Shown here piece by piece: positions 1 through 8,883 of a stretch of DNA of 64,000 nucleotides. The stretch comes from Thermoanaerobacterium sp. RBIITD. GTDB lineage: Bacteria > Bacillota > Thermoanaerobacteria > Thermoanaerobacterales > Thermoanaerobacteraceae. Numbering within the stretch: the first letter of the stretch is position 1; each line of letters opens with the position of its first letter. The stretch is taken from positions 930,001-994,000 of the forward strand of contig NZ_LT906662.1 of assembly GCF_900205865.1 (NCBI RefSeq). The letters are read 5' to 3'. The notes below the pieces were generated by a model. The model saw nothing but the letters and a program-made list of their open reading frames with translations. It did no database searches and was not told where the DNA came from. Position numbers and translations under genes: made by a program.

Positions 1-421
1 TGTTGCTATCTTCTGGGATATGTTCAAGGTCAAGTACTGTAAATTGATTTATCTTTAGCTCGAGATATTTTATAAGGGACTGATAAAATATCTCCTCACA
101 TCCATATCTAACTATAAAGTCAAGGTAATCGCTGTTATTTGAACCTATGAATTTTATCCTTCTTATAGGTAGTCCCATTTCACCAAATGTAATCATAAAT
201 GGTGCTATGCCTATCGGCCTGTAGTCATCCATTATAAGTAATACCCAAAGCTTTTTCCCGTAACCAAAATATTTCCACCAATTTATGACCCATTCAAATG
301 TATTAAAAGGATACATTTTTGAGTTTTCCTCAAGCTCATGCCAAATATCCTCTATACTAAGTAACGCCCTCACATTTGTAATAATCTTTATCTCTATGTC
401 AAGTATTTTTCTTTCATCCAT
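1..421 (-). CDS. BcsL/CelD-like GNAT acetyltransferase, N-terminal part (runs off window)
   Basis: Reading leftwards from the ATG at 421 gives about 140 residues without a stop, to the window edge. The product begins MDERKILDIEIK and contains FNTFEWVINWWKYFG and later IKFIGSNNSDYLDF. This is the pattern of the CelD/BcsL-type acyltransferases (GNAT fold) that modify polysaccharide or envelope components. The start is supported by GGAGG eight bases upstream. The gene overlaps the 3' end of the DedA gene by 28 bases, so the two are probably co-transcribed with dedA first. The catalytic half is outside the window, so the substrate cannot be judged. Confidence 0.65.
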   Translation of the reverse strand, partial: MDERKILDIEIKIITNVRALLSIEDIWHELEENSKMYPFNTFEWVINWWKYFGYGKKLWVLLIMDDYRPIGIAPFMITFGEMGLPIRRIKFIGSNNSDYLDFIVRYGCEEIFYQSLIKYLELKINQFTVLDLEHIPEDSN

Positions 422-1014
422 AAGAACAACCTCCAGACGATATACATAAATATGATAAATCCACCCAACATTGCAAAATACCACCACCATGGATATTCTT
501 TTCCTATTATATTTATTTTTAAGAGCTGCAATGAGGCAAGATATGAAACATATGTCCAAAACGCTGACCACAAAAGGTCCCCCATAGCCGAATAGACAAA
601 AAATGACTTAAAATCCATGTGTGTAATGCCAGAAGCCCATATCGCCGGTGTTCTAGGTAGCCCAATAAGGCGGCTTATGAGATTCGTCATGCCTCCATAT
701 TTTGAAAACCACTTGTCCATACCTTCCAAGTCTTTTGCTGTTATCTTTAAAATATGTCCGTATTTTTCTATAAATGGCCTGCCGCTTTTTGCCCCTATTA
801 TATAAGCTATTGTATTGCCTACAACATTTCCAAATGCTGCTATAAGTACAACAGATATAAAATTCATCTGTCCCTTTGATATGAGATATCCTGCCGCAAA
901 AAACAGTATTTCAACTGGGCCTGGCATGCCTGTACCTTCTATTATCAATGCTACAAAAAGAGCCAAATATCCATAATCAATTATCACTCTAAATAATATA
1001 TTTGTATTATCCAT
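394..1014 (-). CDS. DedA family membrane protein
   Basis: The product is a polytopic membrane protein of the DedA/SNARE-associated family (VTT domain), linked to lipid scrambling or flippase-like transport and membrane homeostasis. Family hallmarks are the EGTGMPGPVEILFFAAGYL stretch near the N terminus, the GN(V)VGNTIAYIIGAKSGRPF segment and the conserved SRLIGLPRTPAIWASG loop, followed by C-terminal hydrophobic helices. I use the ATG at 1014 (MDNTNILF, 206 aa). An in-frame ATG at 1098 would add 28 residues unusual for the family. A weak GGATGG precedes the chosen ATG. The exact substrate is unknown. Confidence 0.8.
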   Translation of the reverse strand: MDNTNILFRVIIDYGYLALFVALIIEGTGMPGPVEILFFAAGYLISKGQMNFISVVLIAAFGNVVGNTIAYIIGAKSGRPFIEKYGHILKITAKDLEGMDKWFSKYGGMTNLISRLIGLPRTPAIWASGITHMDFKSFFVYSAMGDLLWSAFWTYVSYLASLQLLKINIIGKEYPWWWYFAMLGGFIIFMYIVWRLFLWMKEKYLT

Positions 1015-1140
1015 ATATACCATCCATATTTCTATTCTATTTATAGTATACAGCTTTATAAAGAAATTTAAAAGTAAAAACAAAAATTTAAGTGTCAATT
1101 GGACTGGGTTATTGACAGCAATATTTAAAAATGTAAATAA

Positions 1141-1160
1141 GGGCTTGATAAATCAAGCCC
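1141..1160. terminator. Bidirectional terminator hairpin
   Basis: A perfect 9-bp inverted repeat (GGGCTTGAT / ATCAAGCCC) with a 2-base loop lies between the glgA-like stop and the dedA region, flanked by A- and T-rich tracts. It can end the galT-mak-glgA operon. The same stem sequence recurs at 6184-6203. Confidence 0.75.
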
Positions 1161-1186
1161 TTACATAATTCAAACCTTGCAAAATG

Positions 1187-2353
1187 TTAAATTCTATATT
1201 TGTCAACGACATCTTGATACATATCATAAGTCTTCTTTGCTATTGACTCCCAGCTAAACATCTCTTCAACGCGCTTTCTTCCATTTTCACCAAACATCAA
1301 AGTTAAATCCTTATTATTGAGAAGCGTATTTATGTGATTAGCTAATTCTAAAGAATTACCCGGTTCAACTAAAAAGCCAGTCTCACCATCGACAACTACT
1401 TCTTTTATACCACCTGTAGCACTTGCCACGACCGGTGTCTTACATGCCATTGCCTCGAGATTTATGATACCGAATGGTTCATAAACAGACGGGCATACAA
1501 AAACTTCTGCATTGCTGTATAGTTCTATAATTTCTTCCTTTGTTACCATCTTATTAATCCAAATAATATTTGGATAAAGTTTTACCTTCTCTTCCATCTC
1601 TAGCTTTATCTCTTCTGTATCTGGTGATGATGCACATAAAACAACTTTGACATCTTTAGGAAGATATTTTACTGCATCAATGAGATGTATTATGCCCTTT
1701 TGCCTCGAAATTCTTCCAACAAAGAGAATGTATCTATCATCAATACCGTATTTTGCTCTAGCTATATTCTTATCTGTTTTCTGATACTGGTTTAAATCTA
1801 TGCCATTATAAATAACTTCAATCTTTTCTTCCGGTACATTATAGCATTTCATTATGTCATCCTTTGAACCATTTGAAACCGCTATAATCTTATCTGCCGC
1901 TTCGATCCCCGTCTTCTCCATCCACGAACTTAAATGATACCCATTTCCAAGCTGCTCTTCTTTCCAAGGGCGCAACGGCTCGAGGCTGTGAATTGTTACC
2001 ACAAGTGGAATATTGTAAAGCATTTTTGCAAAAAAGCCTGCCATAAATGTGTACCATGTATGGCAGTGAACAATGTTAGATGTAATCGGATCTTTTACCA
2101 TTGCAAGGTCTGTTGATAATGGTCCCAATGCCTTTTGATATCTACTATCAGAACCTTCTTTTAATAACTCCCAATTTTTATAACCTTTTACAGACAAATG
2201 ATCACCACTAACATTTTGATCACCGAAACACCTTACATCGACATCCATAAGTTTCGCAAGTTCCCTTGTCAAATAATCTACATGAACACCAGCACCACCA
2301 TATATATTAGGCGGATATTCATTTGTAAATAAAGTAACTTTTAGTTTACCCAT
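1187..2353 (-). CDS. glgA: Glycogen synthase-like glycosyltransferase, GT4 (Corynebacterium-type GlgA/GlgM)
   Basis: A 388-residue GT-B enzyme. The N-terminal acceptor domain opens LKVTLFTNEYPPNIYGGAGV, and the C-terminal donor domain has the GT4 signature SVYEPFGIINLEAMAC followed by ATGGIKEVVVDGETGFLV. This matches the GlgA form of actinobacteria and some Firmicutes, which uses ADP-glucose and can make maltose-1-phosphate. It is not the GT5 glycogen synthase. The ATG at 2353 is chosen because GGAGGAGG sits just upstream. An in-frame start at 2371 lacks a site. The start overlaps the end of the maltokinase-like gene by 8 bases, which suggests translational coupling. A terminator follows at 1141. 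Alternative: a generic GT4 sugar transferase. Confidence 0.75.
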   Translation of the reverse strand: MGKLKVTLFTNEYPPNIYGGAGVHVDYLTRELAKLMDVDVRCFGDQNVSGDHLSVKGYKNWELLKEGSDSRYQKALGPLSTDLAMVKDPITSNIVHCHTWYTFMAGFFAKMLYNIPLVVTIHSLEPLRPWKEEQLGNGYHLSSWMEKTGIEAADKIIAVSNGSKDDIMKCYNVPEEKIEVIYNGIDLNQYQKTDKNIARAKYGIDDRYILFVGRISRQKGIIHLIDAVKYLPKDVKVVLCASSPDTEEIKLEMEEKVKLYPNIIWINKMVTKEEIIELYSNAEVFVCPSVYEPFGIINLEAMACKTPVVASATGGIKEVVVDGETGFLVEPGNSLELANHINTLLNNKDLTLMFGENGRKRVEEMFSWESIAKKTYDMYQDVVDKYRI

Positions 2354-3926
2354 AATATGCCTCCTCCACATCGACTCTTTTATTTTTAAGACCTTCTATA
2401 CATTCTATAATTCCTTTAAGAGGTATCTTAAACCATGTAGGTCTGTTATTAACCTCATAAATTGCTTCGAATAATGCCTTATCTAATTTATACAGAGCTA
2501 TTATAGCATCAAAATGTTCCACATCAGGTATCAAATCCGGTGTAACGGACTTTATAGTATTTATATAATTATCGATAAATATATTAGTTACAACATCTGC
2601 CCATATAGATAAAAGATTTTCTACATTCTTTATATCATAGCCTTTATTCGGTAAGCTATCCTTGTATTCAAAATACGCCGAATATGCCGCGTAATTAAAG
2701 GATCTTATCATACCAGCTACATCCTTTAATGGGGACAAATGCTTGCTTCTTTCGCAAATTGATTTTGTTGGTTCCCCTTCAAAATCTATTAAGACATAGC
2801 CATAATTTGTCTTTAGTATCTGTTCTAGGTGTAAATCACCGTGGCACCTTATATATTTTCCAAAATTCGGCATGTATTGTTTTATATTGCTGATTTTTTT
2901 CAATAAAAATTCCTTATTCGTGGAAATCTTTTTAACCATGTCATTTACTTCACTATCATATATTCCACATTTTATATAATTAAAAAGAAGATTAAGATTT
3001 GTTATAATTTCATTTGAAAGGTTATCTATATCTGATTCTTTCGGCTCTGCAACGCCAAAATTTTTATCTTTAACCGCCGACAACCTTATGTGCATATTTG
3101 CAATCATCAATGACATTTCTTTTACTTCTTTAAGATAGTCATTACAATTTTCGTAAATATAGCTTAAATCAATCTTATTCCCCTTGTATTTTACTAGAAA
3201 ATCTTTTAAATAATCTTGTGTATACTGCCACATATCAGCAATATTATCTATATATTCCGCAATCATAGATATAGTATAAATATTGTTGTCACTATCAACG
3301 TATAGAAAATATCCCCTTATATCTTGCACATTTGAAAAACCGCTTTTCCTAAGCATGTACGTCATCTCAAGGTCTGGATTTAAACCATGTACCATTCTTC
3401 TAAAAGTCTTTATTATCTCATTTTTTTTCAAAAGCGTAAGGCTGTTGCTAGATTTATTGTTAAGCCTTTCTGAATTATATATGTCATATGTCAAAAGTCT
3501 ATGTGGCACAAGCTTTGCACCAGACACAAAATCTATATTTTTTCCCTCTAACAAAATTCGATCCATACATCTTATATATTCTATATCATCAACCGCATCA
3601 TAGATGTATGCCGTAAAATTATCACCTTCATATGAGATTAAATAGTCATTACTTAACATATTCTTTCTTATAATTAAAGGAAAATAATAGCGCGACTTTC
3701 TTTCATCTGCATTCAACGATTTTACAATAAAATCTATAAATGCAGCAATGATAATAATTGATTCATCGATATACAATATCGCATAATCATAAAGACATTT
3801 GTCTACAATATTAAGAGCTTTTTCTTGAAACCATCTAAATCCTCGAATCTTCTCATTATCAATATTTCTGACAATCACACCAAGTTTAGATGGTAATCCT
3901 TCGAACCCTTCCTCTCCCTTTTTCAT
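2346..3926 (-). CDS. Maltokinase-like phosphotransferase
   Basis: A 526-residue protein of the aminoglycoside-phosphotransferase-like kinase fold. The C-terminal half has CHGDLHLEQIL, then VLIDFEGEP and LSPLKDVAGMIRSFNYAAY. These correspond to the catalytic HGD loop, the DFEGEP metal site and the SPLRDVAGMLRSF motif of maltokinases (Mak/Pep2), which make maltose-1-phosphate from maltose and ATP. The N-terminal part (RWFQEKALNI) resembles the Mak N-cap domain. The ATG at 3926 is chosen because AAAGGA lies nine bases upstream; the upstream TTG/ATG codons sit within that site. The gene lies 26 bp after galT and overlaps the glycosyltransferase start, so it forms an operon on maltose/glucan metabolism. 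No treS or glgE is in the window. Confidence 0.68.
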   Translation of the reverse strand: MKKGEEGFEGLPSKLGVIVRNIDNEKIRGFRWFQEKALNIVDKCLYDYAILYIDESIIIIAAFIDFIVKSLNADERKSRYYFPLIIRKNMLSNDYLISYEGDNFTAYIYDAVDDIEYIRCMDRILLEGKNIDFVSGAKLVPHRLLTYDIYNSERLNNKSSNSLTLLKKNEIIKTFRRMVHGLNPDLEMTYMLRKSGFSNVQDIRGYFLYVDSDNNIYTISMIAEYIDNIADMWQYTQDYLKDFLVKYKGNKIDLSYIYENCNDYLKEVKEMSLMIANMHIRLSAVKDKNFGVAEPKESDIDNLSNEIITNLNLLFNYIKCGIYDSEVNDMVKKISTNKEFLLKKISNIKQYMPNFGKYIRCHGDLHLEQILKTNYGYVLIDFEGEPTKSICERSKHLSPLKDVAGMIRSFNYAAYSAYFEYKDSLPNKGYDIKNVENLLSIWADVVTNIFIDNYINTIKSVTPDLIPDVEHFDAIIALYKLDKALFEAIYEVNNRPTWFKIPLKGIIECIEGLKNKRVDVEEAYYG

Positions 3927-3952
3927 ATATATCATTCCTTTCAATGCTCAAA

Positions 3953-4918
3953 TTATAGTCTTAGGATAGATGCAGCTTCTTCTGGTGGTGTCGGATTTAT
4001 ATATGCACCTGTTGCAAGCTCAAAACCTGCTGCAGTCGTAAGCCTCGGCAGTATTTCTATGTGCCAATGATAATCACGGCTTTCTCCAACTGGCAATGTA
4101 TGAACAACAACATTGTATGGTGGATAGTTAAATATATCCTCGTATTTCTTTATAAGAGGTTGAAGCAGTGTTGCTATGCTCTTTACATCATTTTCATCTA
4201 AGCTATTAAAGCTCCTCATATGATTCTTTGGTAAAATCCATGTCTCATACGGAAACTGTGATGCATATGGACAAATGACTATAAATCTATCATTTTCTGC
4301 TACTACTCGTGTATTCACCTTTTTCTCATCGCGGATCATATCACAATATGGACATGTACCCGTTTTGTTTTTGTAATCTTCTGTGCCTTCTATTTCTTTT
4401 TCGATTATTTCCGGTACAAATGGTACAGCAATTATCTGCCAGTGTCCATGCTCCAATGAGGCTCCACCATGAAGACCAAAATTTTTAAACATCTGAACAT
4501 ATTTAATATTTTCATCTTTTACAATATCATCGTACCTTTCTATCAATGCCTTTATAATATTTTCAACATCCTTCAAATCTAATTGTCCTAATGTTTTGTC
4601 ATGGTTTGGTGTCTCTACTATAATCTCTGCAACACCATAGCCAGCCTTGTTTTTGTACAAATCGATGTCATTGTTTGTCTTTGCATCTTTACTAAATGCC
4701 GCAAATTTGTTATTAAATCCTCTCAAAGTCCACATGCCTTTTTCATCTTTGAACTCTATCAATGTCGGCGGTGTCATATGCTCATTTCCCGGGCAAAACG
4801 GGCAAACACCACCTGCCCTTTCCACATCAGTTATTTTAAAGTCATGGGGCCTTTTACCTCTTTCTGTTGATATAATTGTAGCTTTTCCTGTTACAATATC
4901 ATATCTTATTTCAGACAT
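3953..4918 (-). CDS. galT: Galactose-1-phosphate uridylyltransferase family protein (GalT-like)
   Basis: A 321-residue histidine-triad-superfamily nucleotidyltransferase. Two zinc-type cysteine pairs are visible: CPFC near residue 39 and CPYC in the C-terminal half. The active-site motif appears as HGHWQ (canonical HPHGQ), after GASLE. A second HWHIEILPR motif lies near the C terminus. Classical activity swaps uridylyl between UDP-glucose and galactose-1-phosphate in the Leloir pathway. The variant triad and the neighbours (maltokinase-like, ADP-glucose-type glycosyltransferase) leave room for an ADP-glucose phosphorylase-like role. It is the first gene of a three-gene operon; the start is supported by AGGAGAG upstream. 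No galK or galE is nearby. Confidence 0.78.
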   Translation of the reverse strand: MSEIRYDIVTGKATIISTERGKRPHDFKITDVERAGGVCPFCPGNEHMTPPTLIEFKDEKGMWTLRGFNNKFAAFSKDAKTNNDIDLYKNKAGYGVAEIIVETPNHDKTLGQLDLKDVENIIKALIERYDDIVKDENIKYVQMFKNFGLHGGASLEHGHWQIIAVPFVPEIIEKEIEGTEDYKNKTGTCPYCDMIRDEKKVNTRVVAENDRFIVICPYASQFPYETWILPKNHMRSFNSLDENDVKSIATLLQPLIKKYEDIFNYPPYNVVVHTLPVGESRDYHWHIEILPRLTTAAGFELATGAYINPTPPEEAASILRL

Positions 4919-5178
4919 ACAAGATCTCTCCTACTTTTAAACTTACAAAAGCTTATAATGCAAGCGTTTGTCACTTTCGGTTAAAAAAATACCGTTGGTA
5001 AAAAATACGCTAAAGCTTAAATATCTAAATTGTAAGTTAATTTATGTGCAACCGAGTGCATTTCCTAACTATATAATATACTTTTTTAAGAAAAATGTCA
5101 ATCAAAATTTTAGTCATATAAAAAGGAAGGCTCAATTATAATTTATTATGGCTATTTATAAAAAAGGAGCTGTTAATC

Positions 5179-6174
5179 TTGGCCTTTTTGGTAATAATGG
5201 TTTCAATGAGCTTATTATTAATATTAATCTCATGCATTTGTTTCACAAATGCAGTTGAGTGGTTAGGAAAAAAGCTTCATCTTAGCCAGGGTGTAATTGG
5301 CAGTATATTTGCAGCTGTAGGTACCGCCATGCCAGAAACCATCATACCTATAATCGCAATTGTATTTCATAAAGGTCAAACATCCGATGAGATAGGTGTT
5401 GGTGCAATTGTTGGTGCGCCATTTATGCTATCGACATTGGGGTTTTTAGTTACAGGCGCATCTGTCATAATATACGCATTATTTAGAAAAAGAAATCTTG
5501 CAATGAATCCTTCATTAAGTGGATTTTACAGGGATATCTCATATTTCATCGTTATATATTCAATAGCTATAGTAACATCTTTCATAAATAAATATGTAAG
5601 CATAAAAAGTGTTGTCGCTACATTGCTTATCCTATCATATGCATTATATATTGCGCATACATTTTCATCAAAACACGAAGCATGTGACAATGTAGGTGAA
5701 CTGTATCTTTCAAAGTATTTAAAACTTAATGTATCATTTCAACTGATAGTAATTCAGCTTTGTTTCGCATTATTTGGTATAGCATACGGTGCACATGTTT
5801 TTATCAAGTATACTGAGCAGTTGTCAGCCGTAATTGGTGTACCTCCGGCAATCCTTTCTCTCATAATTACACCTATTGCGACAGAACTACCAGAAAAGCT
5901 TAATTCAATCCTTTGGATAGGGCAAAAAAAGGACACCCTTGCACTTGGAAACATAACAGGTGCAATGGTATTTCAATCATCAGTACCTGTTGCAATTGGA
6001 ATGATTTTTACACCATGGAATTTATCTGGATTGACTTTGCTTACAACAATATTGGCACTGCTTTCTTCATACATTGACTTGGTTTTTGTAGTTGGAAGAA
6101 AATATATAAGTCCTTTTATACTTTTGCTTGGTGGTGTCTTTTATGGAGTATTCTTATTTGCATTATTGGGATAA
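5179..6174 (+). CDS. Sodium/calcium exchanger-type membrane protein (CaCA superfamily)
   Basis: A 331-residue integral membrane protein with about ten hydrophobic segments. It has the two alpha-repeats typical of Ca2+/cation antiporters: one around AAVGTAMPETIIPIIA near residue 50 and an inverted one around ITPIATELPEKLNSILW near residue 230. Each carries the acidic residue expected for ion binding. It should sit in the cytoplasmic membrane and exchange Na+ or H+ for Ca2+ or another divalent ion. The start is a TTG with AAAGGAG ten bases upstream. It stands alone on the plus strand in this left part, ending at the hairpin 6184-6203. Confidence 0.78.
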   Translation: MAFLVIMVSMSLLLILISCICFTNAVEWLGKKLHLSQGVIGSIFAAVGTAMPETIIPIIAIVFHKGQTSDEIGVGAIVGAPFMLSTLGFLVTGASVIIYALFRKRNLAMNPSLSGFYRDISYFIVIYSIAIVTSFINKYVSIKSVVATLLILSYALYIAHTFSSKHEACDNVGELYLSKYLKLNVSFQLIVIQLCFALFGIAYGAHVFIKYTEQLSAVIGVPPAILSLIITPIATELPEKLNSILWIGQKKDTLALGNITGAMVFQSSVPVAIGMIFTPWNLSGLTLLTTILALLSSYIDLVFVVGRKYISPFILLLGGVFYGVFLFALLG

Positions 6175-6183
6175 AATATAAAT

Positions 6184-6203
6184 GGGCTTGATATATCAAG
6201 CCC
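6184..6203. terminator. Bidirectional terminator hairpin between convergent genes
   Basis: A perfect inverted repeat GGGCTTGATA / TATCAAGCCC lies between the antiporter stop (plus strand) and the flavin reductase stop (minus strand). It has the same stem as the hairpin at 1141-1160, so it can serve both genes. Confidence 0.8.
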
Positions 6204-6258
6204 TAAAACTTAAAATAAAATATATATTCAATAAAATCAAGCCACTTTTATATAGGCA

Positions 6259-6765
6259 TTAATTCTCAGCTATATAGCAGGCTACGATTTCGCCAAAATA
6301 CATAGTATGATAGTCAGGATACCATTTTTTATCGATATTCGCATCAAGATTTTCCTTAATCATATCCTGTTTATATACGACTTTGCATTCGTAGTGTAAA
6401 GAACATTCTCCTATTACAGGTGTTTCAATCTTTTGTGAAGGAACAGCCGTTAGGTTGCACTCCTTAAATTTATCATAGTCCCTTCCCGATTTAGTTCCGC
6501 AAAAAGCTATTGCTTTCCTTAAGTCTTCATTTAAAGGAATGTTAACTGTGAATTCACCTGATTTTTCTATTTGATTGTGTGTAAATCGAGATTCTCTCAC
6601 AGCAACAACAAATATTGGCTTACCCCAAAAATAAGTTATACCTCCCCAGCCGATTATCATAGTATTCAATTTATCTGCTTTAGTTGTCAAAAATATTCCA
6701 CTTGAAGTAAGCTTTTGATTAACCTCTTTTATGTACATATCATATGGTACTTCTTTAATACCCAT
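6259..6765 (-). CDS. Flavin reductase family protein (FMN-binding split barrel)
   Basis: A 168-residue protein of the flavin-reductase-like split-barrel family. Visible features are LTTKADKLNTMIIGWGGITYFWGKP (flavin-binding strand region), FVVAVRESRFTHN, and SGEFTVNIP followed by CGTKSGRDYDKF. Such proteins bind FMN and reduce free flavin with NAD(P)H, or act as small flavoproteins. The partner is not shown by context. The ATG at 6765 is used because GGAGGG lies upstream; an upstream in-frame start at 6816 would add 17 residues of unlikely sequence. It is monocistronic and convergent with the antiporter. Confidence 0.78.
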   Translation of the reverse strand: MGIKEVPYDMYIKEVNQKLTSSGIFLTTKADKLNTMIIGWGGITYFWGKPIFVVAVRESRFTHNQIEKSGEFTVNIPLNEDLRKAIAFCGTKSGRDYDKFKECNLTAVPSQKIETPVIGECSLHYECKVVYKQDMIKENLDANIDKKWYPDYHTMYFGEIVACYIAEN

Positions 6766-6908
6766 TAATATCCCTCCAATTAATATTTTAATTTTTTCAC
6801 GTATTAATTTTAACAAAAATGTTTTTAAAAACCTAATTTTTTATGCTGTATAAATCTTACATTTCCCACTTTGACATAATATAAATTTTATAAAATATTA
6901 GATAATTA

Positions 6909-7040
6909 CATTGACATCTCTTGATGAATTTTTGAAGGTGGAGCCATCAAATAAATCTGACCATCAATAAGCTCAATTCTTTCATCTTCAGGCCAATTCT
7001 CATAATCTTTTTCAGAATAATTATTTTTATTAATTCTACT
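6909..7040 (-). pseudogene. Uma2-family (DUF820) nuclease remnant
   Basis: On the minus strand a roughly 40-codon open stretch encodes YSEKDYENWPEDERIELIDG followed by QIYLMAPPSKIHQEMSM and a stop. This is the start of the PD-(D/E)XK-like Uma2 family, normally about 180 residues. A stop lies directly upstream in frame and there is no start codon or downstream part. It is a decayed fragment between the flavin reductase and the paraslipin operon. Confidence 0.55.
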
Positions 7041-7088
7041 TCATATACTATATCATATTTTTATTTATTCAATATGTGAAATATTAAA

Positions 7089-7109
7089 CCCCTTATAATC
7101 TATAAGGGG
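7089..7109 (-). terminator. Terminator of the nfeD-paraslipin operon
   Basis: CCCCTTATA and TATAAGGGG form an 9-bp stem with a 3-base loop just past the paraslipin stop. A T-rich tract follows on the minus strand. Confidence 0.75.
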
Positions 7110-7121
7110 CTTCAACATCTT

Positions 7122-8054
7122 TTATTGTTTTTTAATTAAATCAGCTATTGCCGAGATGCTTCCAAGTGTATCAACTAATTTATCAGGTATTATAAGCTTA
7201 TTTGCAGGATTCTTGGCCATTTCCTGCAGCGCATCTATCTGCTTCAATGCTATTACAGTTTCATTTGTGCCAGAATCAATAATTGCTTTATTGACTAACT
7301 CTATTGCTCTCGCCTGTGCTTCTGCTATTGCCTCGATAGCATTTGCTTTACCTTCTGCCTCCAATACCTGAGATTGTTTTAAACCTTCTGCACGCCTTAT
7401 GTTTGCTTCTTTCTCTGCCTCAGCCTCAAGAATCTTTGCCTGCTTTTGACCTTCCGCAATAGCTATAGCACTTTGCTTTTCACCTTCTGCCTGAAGGATA
7501 GCTGCACGCTTATCTCTCTCTGCTTTCATCTGCTTTTCCATTGCTTGCCTTATCTCATCAGGCGGTGTTATATCCTTTATTTCAACTGAAAGTATTTTAA
7601 TACCATATGCATCTGTCAGCTGGTCTATTACTTTCAAAAGTACAGCATTAATTTTATCCCTTCCTGATAAAACTTCATCTAGTGTCATATCACCAATAAT
7701 ATTTCTCATGTTTGTAATTGTAGAATATATTATACCAGCCCTGTAATTTTCTATATTGTATATAGCATCTCTCGCATTCATGACTTTGTAGAATATGACA
7801 TTATCAACCGAAATTTTAACATTATCTTTTGTTATAACATTTTGTGGTTCAATATCAAGGATTTGCTGTTTTGTCGATACCTTTGCACGCACGTAATCAA
7901 CAAAAGGTATCACAAAATGCCAGCCCGGTTCCAATACTTTGTAAAATTGTCCAAGCCTTTCAATAACATATACATAGCCTGTCTGAACAACTTTTAATGA
8001 TGCTATGACAGCGATCAAAATTAATAGTAATAAAATCAACAGTGCGACAAACAT
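7122..8054 (-). CDS. SPFH/stomatin-like protein (paraslipin, QmcA/YbbK type)
   Basis: A 310-residue membrane-anchored scaffold of the SPFH (stomatin/prohibitin/flotillin/HflK) family. It has one N-terminal hydrophobic segment (residues about 1-22), then the SPFH domain with YVYVIERLGQFYKVLEPGWH and ENYRAGIIYSTITNMRN. A long alanine/glutamate-rich coiled coil (repeated AEGEKQ/AEGLKQ-like units, about residues 170-250) would drive oligomerisation. Such proteins organise membrane microdomains and modulate proteases. Its start overlaps the stop of the NfeD gene by one base, the standard NfeD-slipin pairing. GGAGGAA precedes the ATG. Confidence 0.88.
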   Translation of the reverse strand: MFVALLILLLLILIAVIASLKVVQTGYVYVIERLGQFYKVLEPGWHFVIPFVDYVRAKVSTKQQILDIEPQNVITKDNVKISVDNVIFYKVMNARDAIYNIENYRAGIIYSTITNMRNIIGDMTLDEVLSGRDKINAVLLKVIDQLTDAYGIKILSVEIKDITPPDEIRQAMEKQMKAERDKRAAILQAEGEKQSAIAIAEGQKQAKILEAEAEKEANIRRAEGLKQSQVLEAEGKANAIEAIAEAQARAIELVNKAIIDSGTNETVIALKQIDALQEMAKNPANKLIIPDKLVDTLGSISAIADLIKKQ

Positions 8055-8518
8055 TATTCTTCCTCCAATCTCTTAACAATTAATTTATTGCCTGAAAGTC
8101 CAGTGATAACTGCAATGTCACCTTCCTTTAAAGGAGTTTCAGTCTGAACCGTCCAGTATATCCCGTTAAAAAACACCTGCCCCTCTTTTTCAATATTATT
8201 GTTGATATTAATTTTTTTACCAATATAGTTATCTTCATATGGATATGTTTTGGGTATATTTTTAAAAGCCTTCCTTATATATTTATAAGTTAAAATAAGC
8301 GATAAACTTCCAACAATAAGGAATATAGATATCTGTATTACTAATTCTAAATCCAGTAAATATGCACATATAGCTAAAAATGCACCGATTGAAAAATTAA
8401 AGAAAATAAAATTGCTTGTTATTAAATCAATAATAATTCCTGCAACCATTATGGTTATCCATAATATTAATACACTATCCGTATTTTTACCCCCCTTTTG
8501 TTTCAGATTTGTATGCAA
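8054..8518 (-). CDS. NfeD family membrane protein
   Basis: A protein of up to 154 residues with several N-terminal transmembrane helices and a C-terminal OB-fold-like domain. The C-terminal domain contains GQVFFNGIYWTVQTETPLKEGDIAVITGLSGN. This is the short NfeD form that partners slipins. The start is uncertain: the leftmost in-frame start is a TTG at 8518 without a clear site, while AGGGGGG at about codon 8 would instead favour a shorter product starting at the GTG of codon 16. The stop overlaps the paraslipin ATG. Confidence 0.8.
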   Translation of the reverse strand: MHTNLKQKGGKNTDSVLILWITIMVAGIIIDLITSNFIFFNFSIGAFLAICAYLLDLELVIQISIFLIVGSLSLILTYKYIRKAFKNIPKTYPYEDNYIGKKININNNIEKEGQVFFNGIYWTVQTETPLKEGDIAVITGLSGNKLIVKRLEEE

Positions 8519-8883
8519 TTAACATGAGATGAATTTAATATGAGTATATCACAGTATATGAAAATATTAAAGTATTTAGAATAAATAGATAACAGATATT
8601 TTTACTGGAATTGTATCATTTTGAATTTACTTAGAGTATTGGAAAACCAATTAATTATTAGGTCACAATTTTAGTTGCAATCCCCTTACTCCATGAAATT
8701 CTAGCATTTAATTTCTAATTTTTTATTAGGTCTTTATAATTAATGGGTTATCCCATTATCTTCTATAATTAGTCTTTCGTCTCTTATATCCTCAATAATG
8801 TCTATTTGTAACATTCGTTTCTTTCTAAAGCCTAGTATGCATCTAAAAAAAATATAATTACATTAGATTAAATGTTATTATCA
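8519..8883. other. AT-rich intergenic stretch without recognised gene
   Basis: This stretch follows the nfeD upstream region and precedes the transposase remnant. I see scattered stops in all frames and no family motif. It presumably contains the nfeD promoter and old IS flank. Confidence 0.4.

Noticed and set aside
4956-4974. Catabolite-repression (cre) site upstream of galT
   Set aside because: ATGCAAGCGTTTGTCA resembles the cre consensus, but needs an extra base to fit, and I found no better site.
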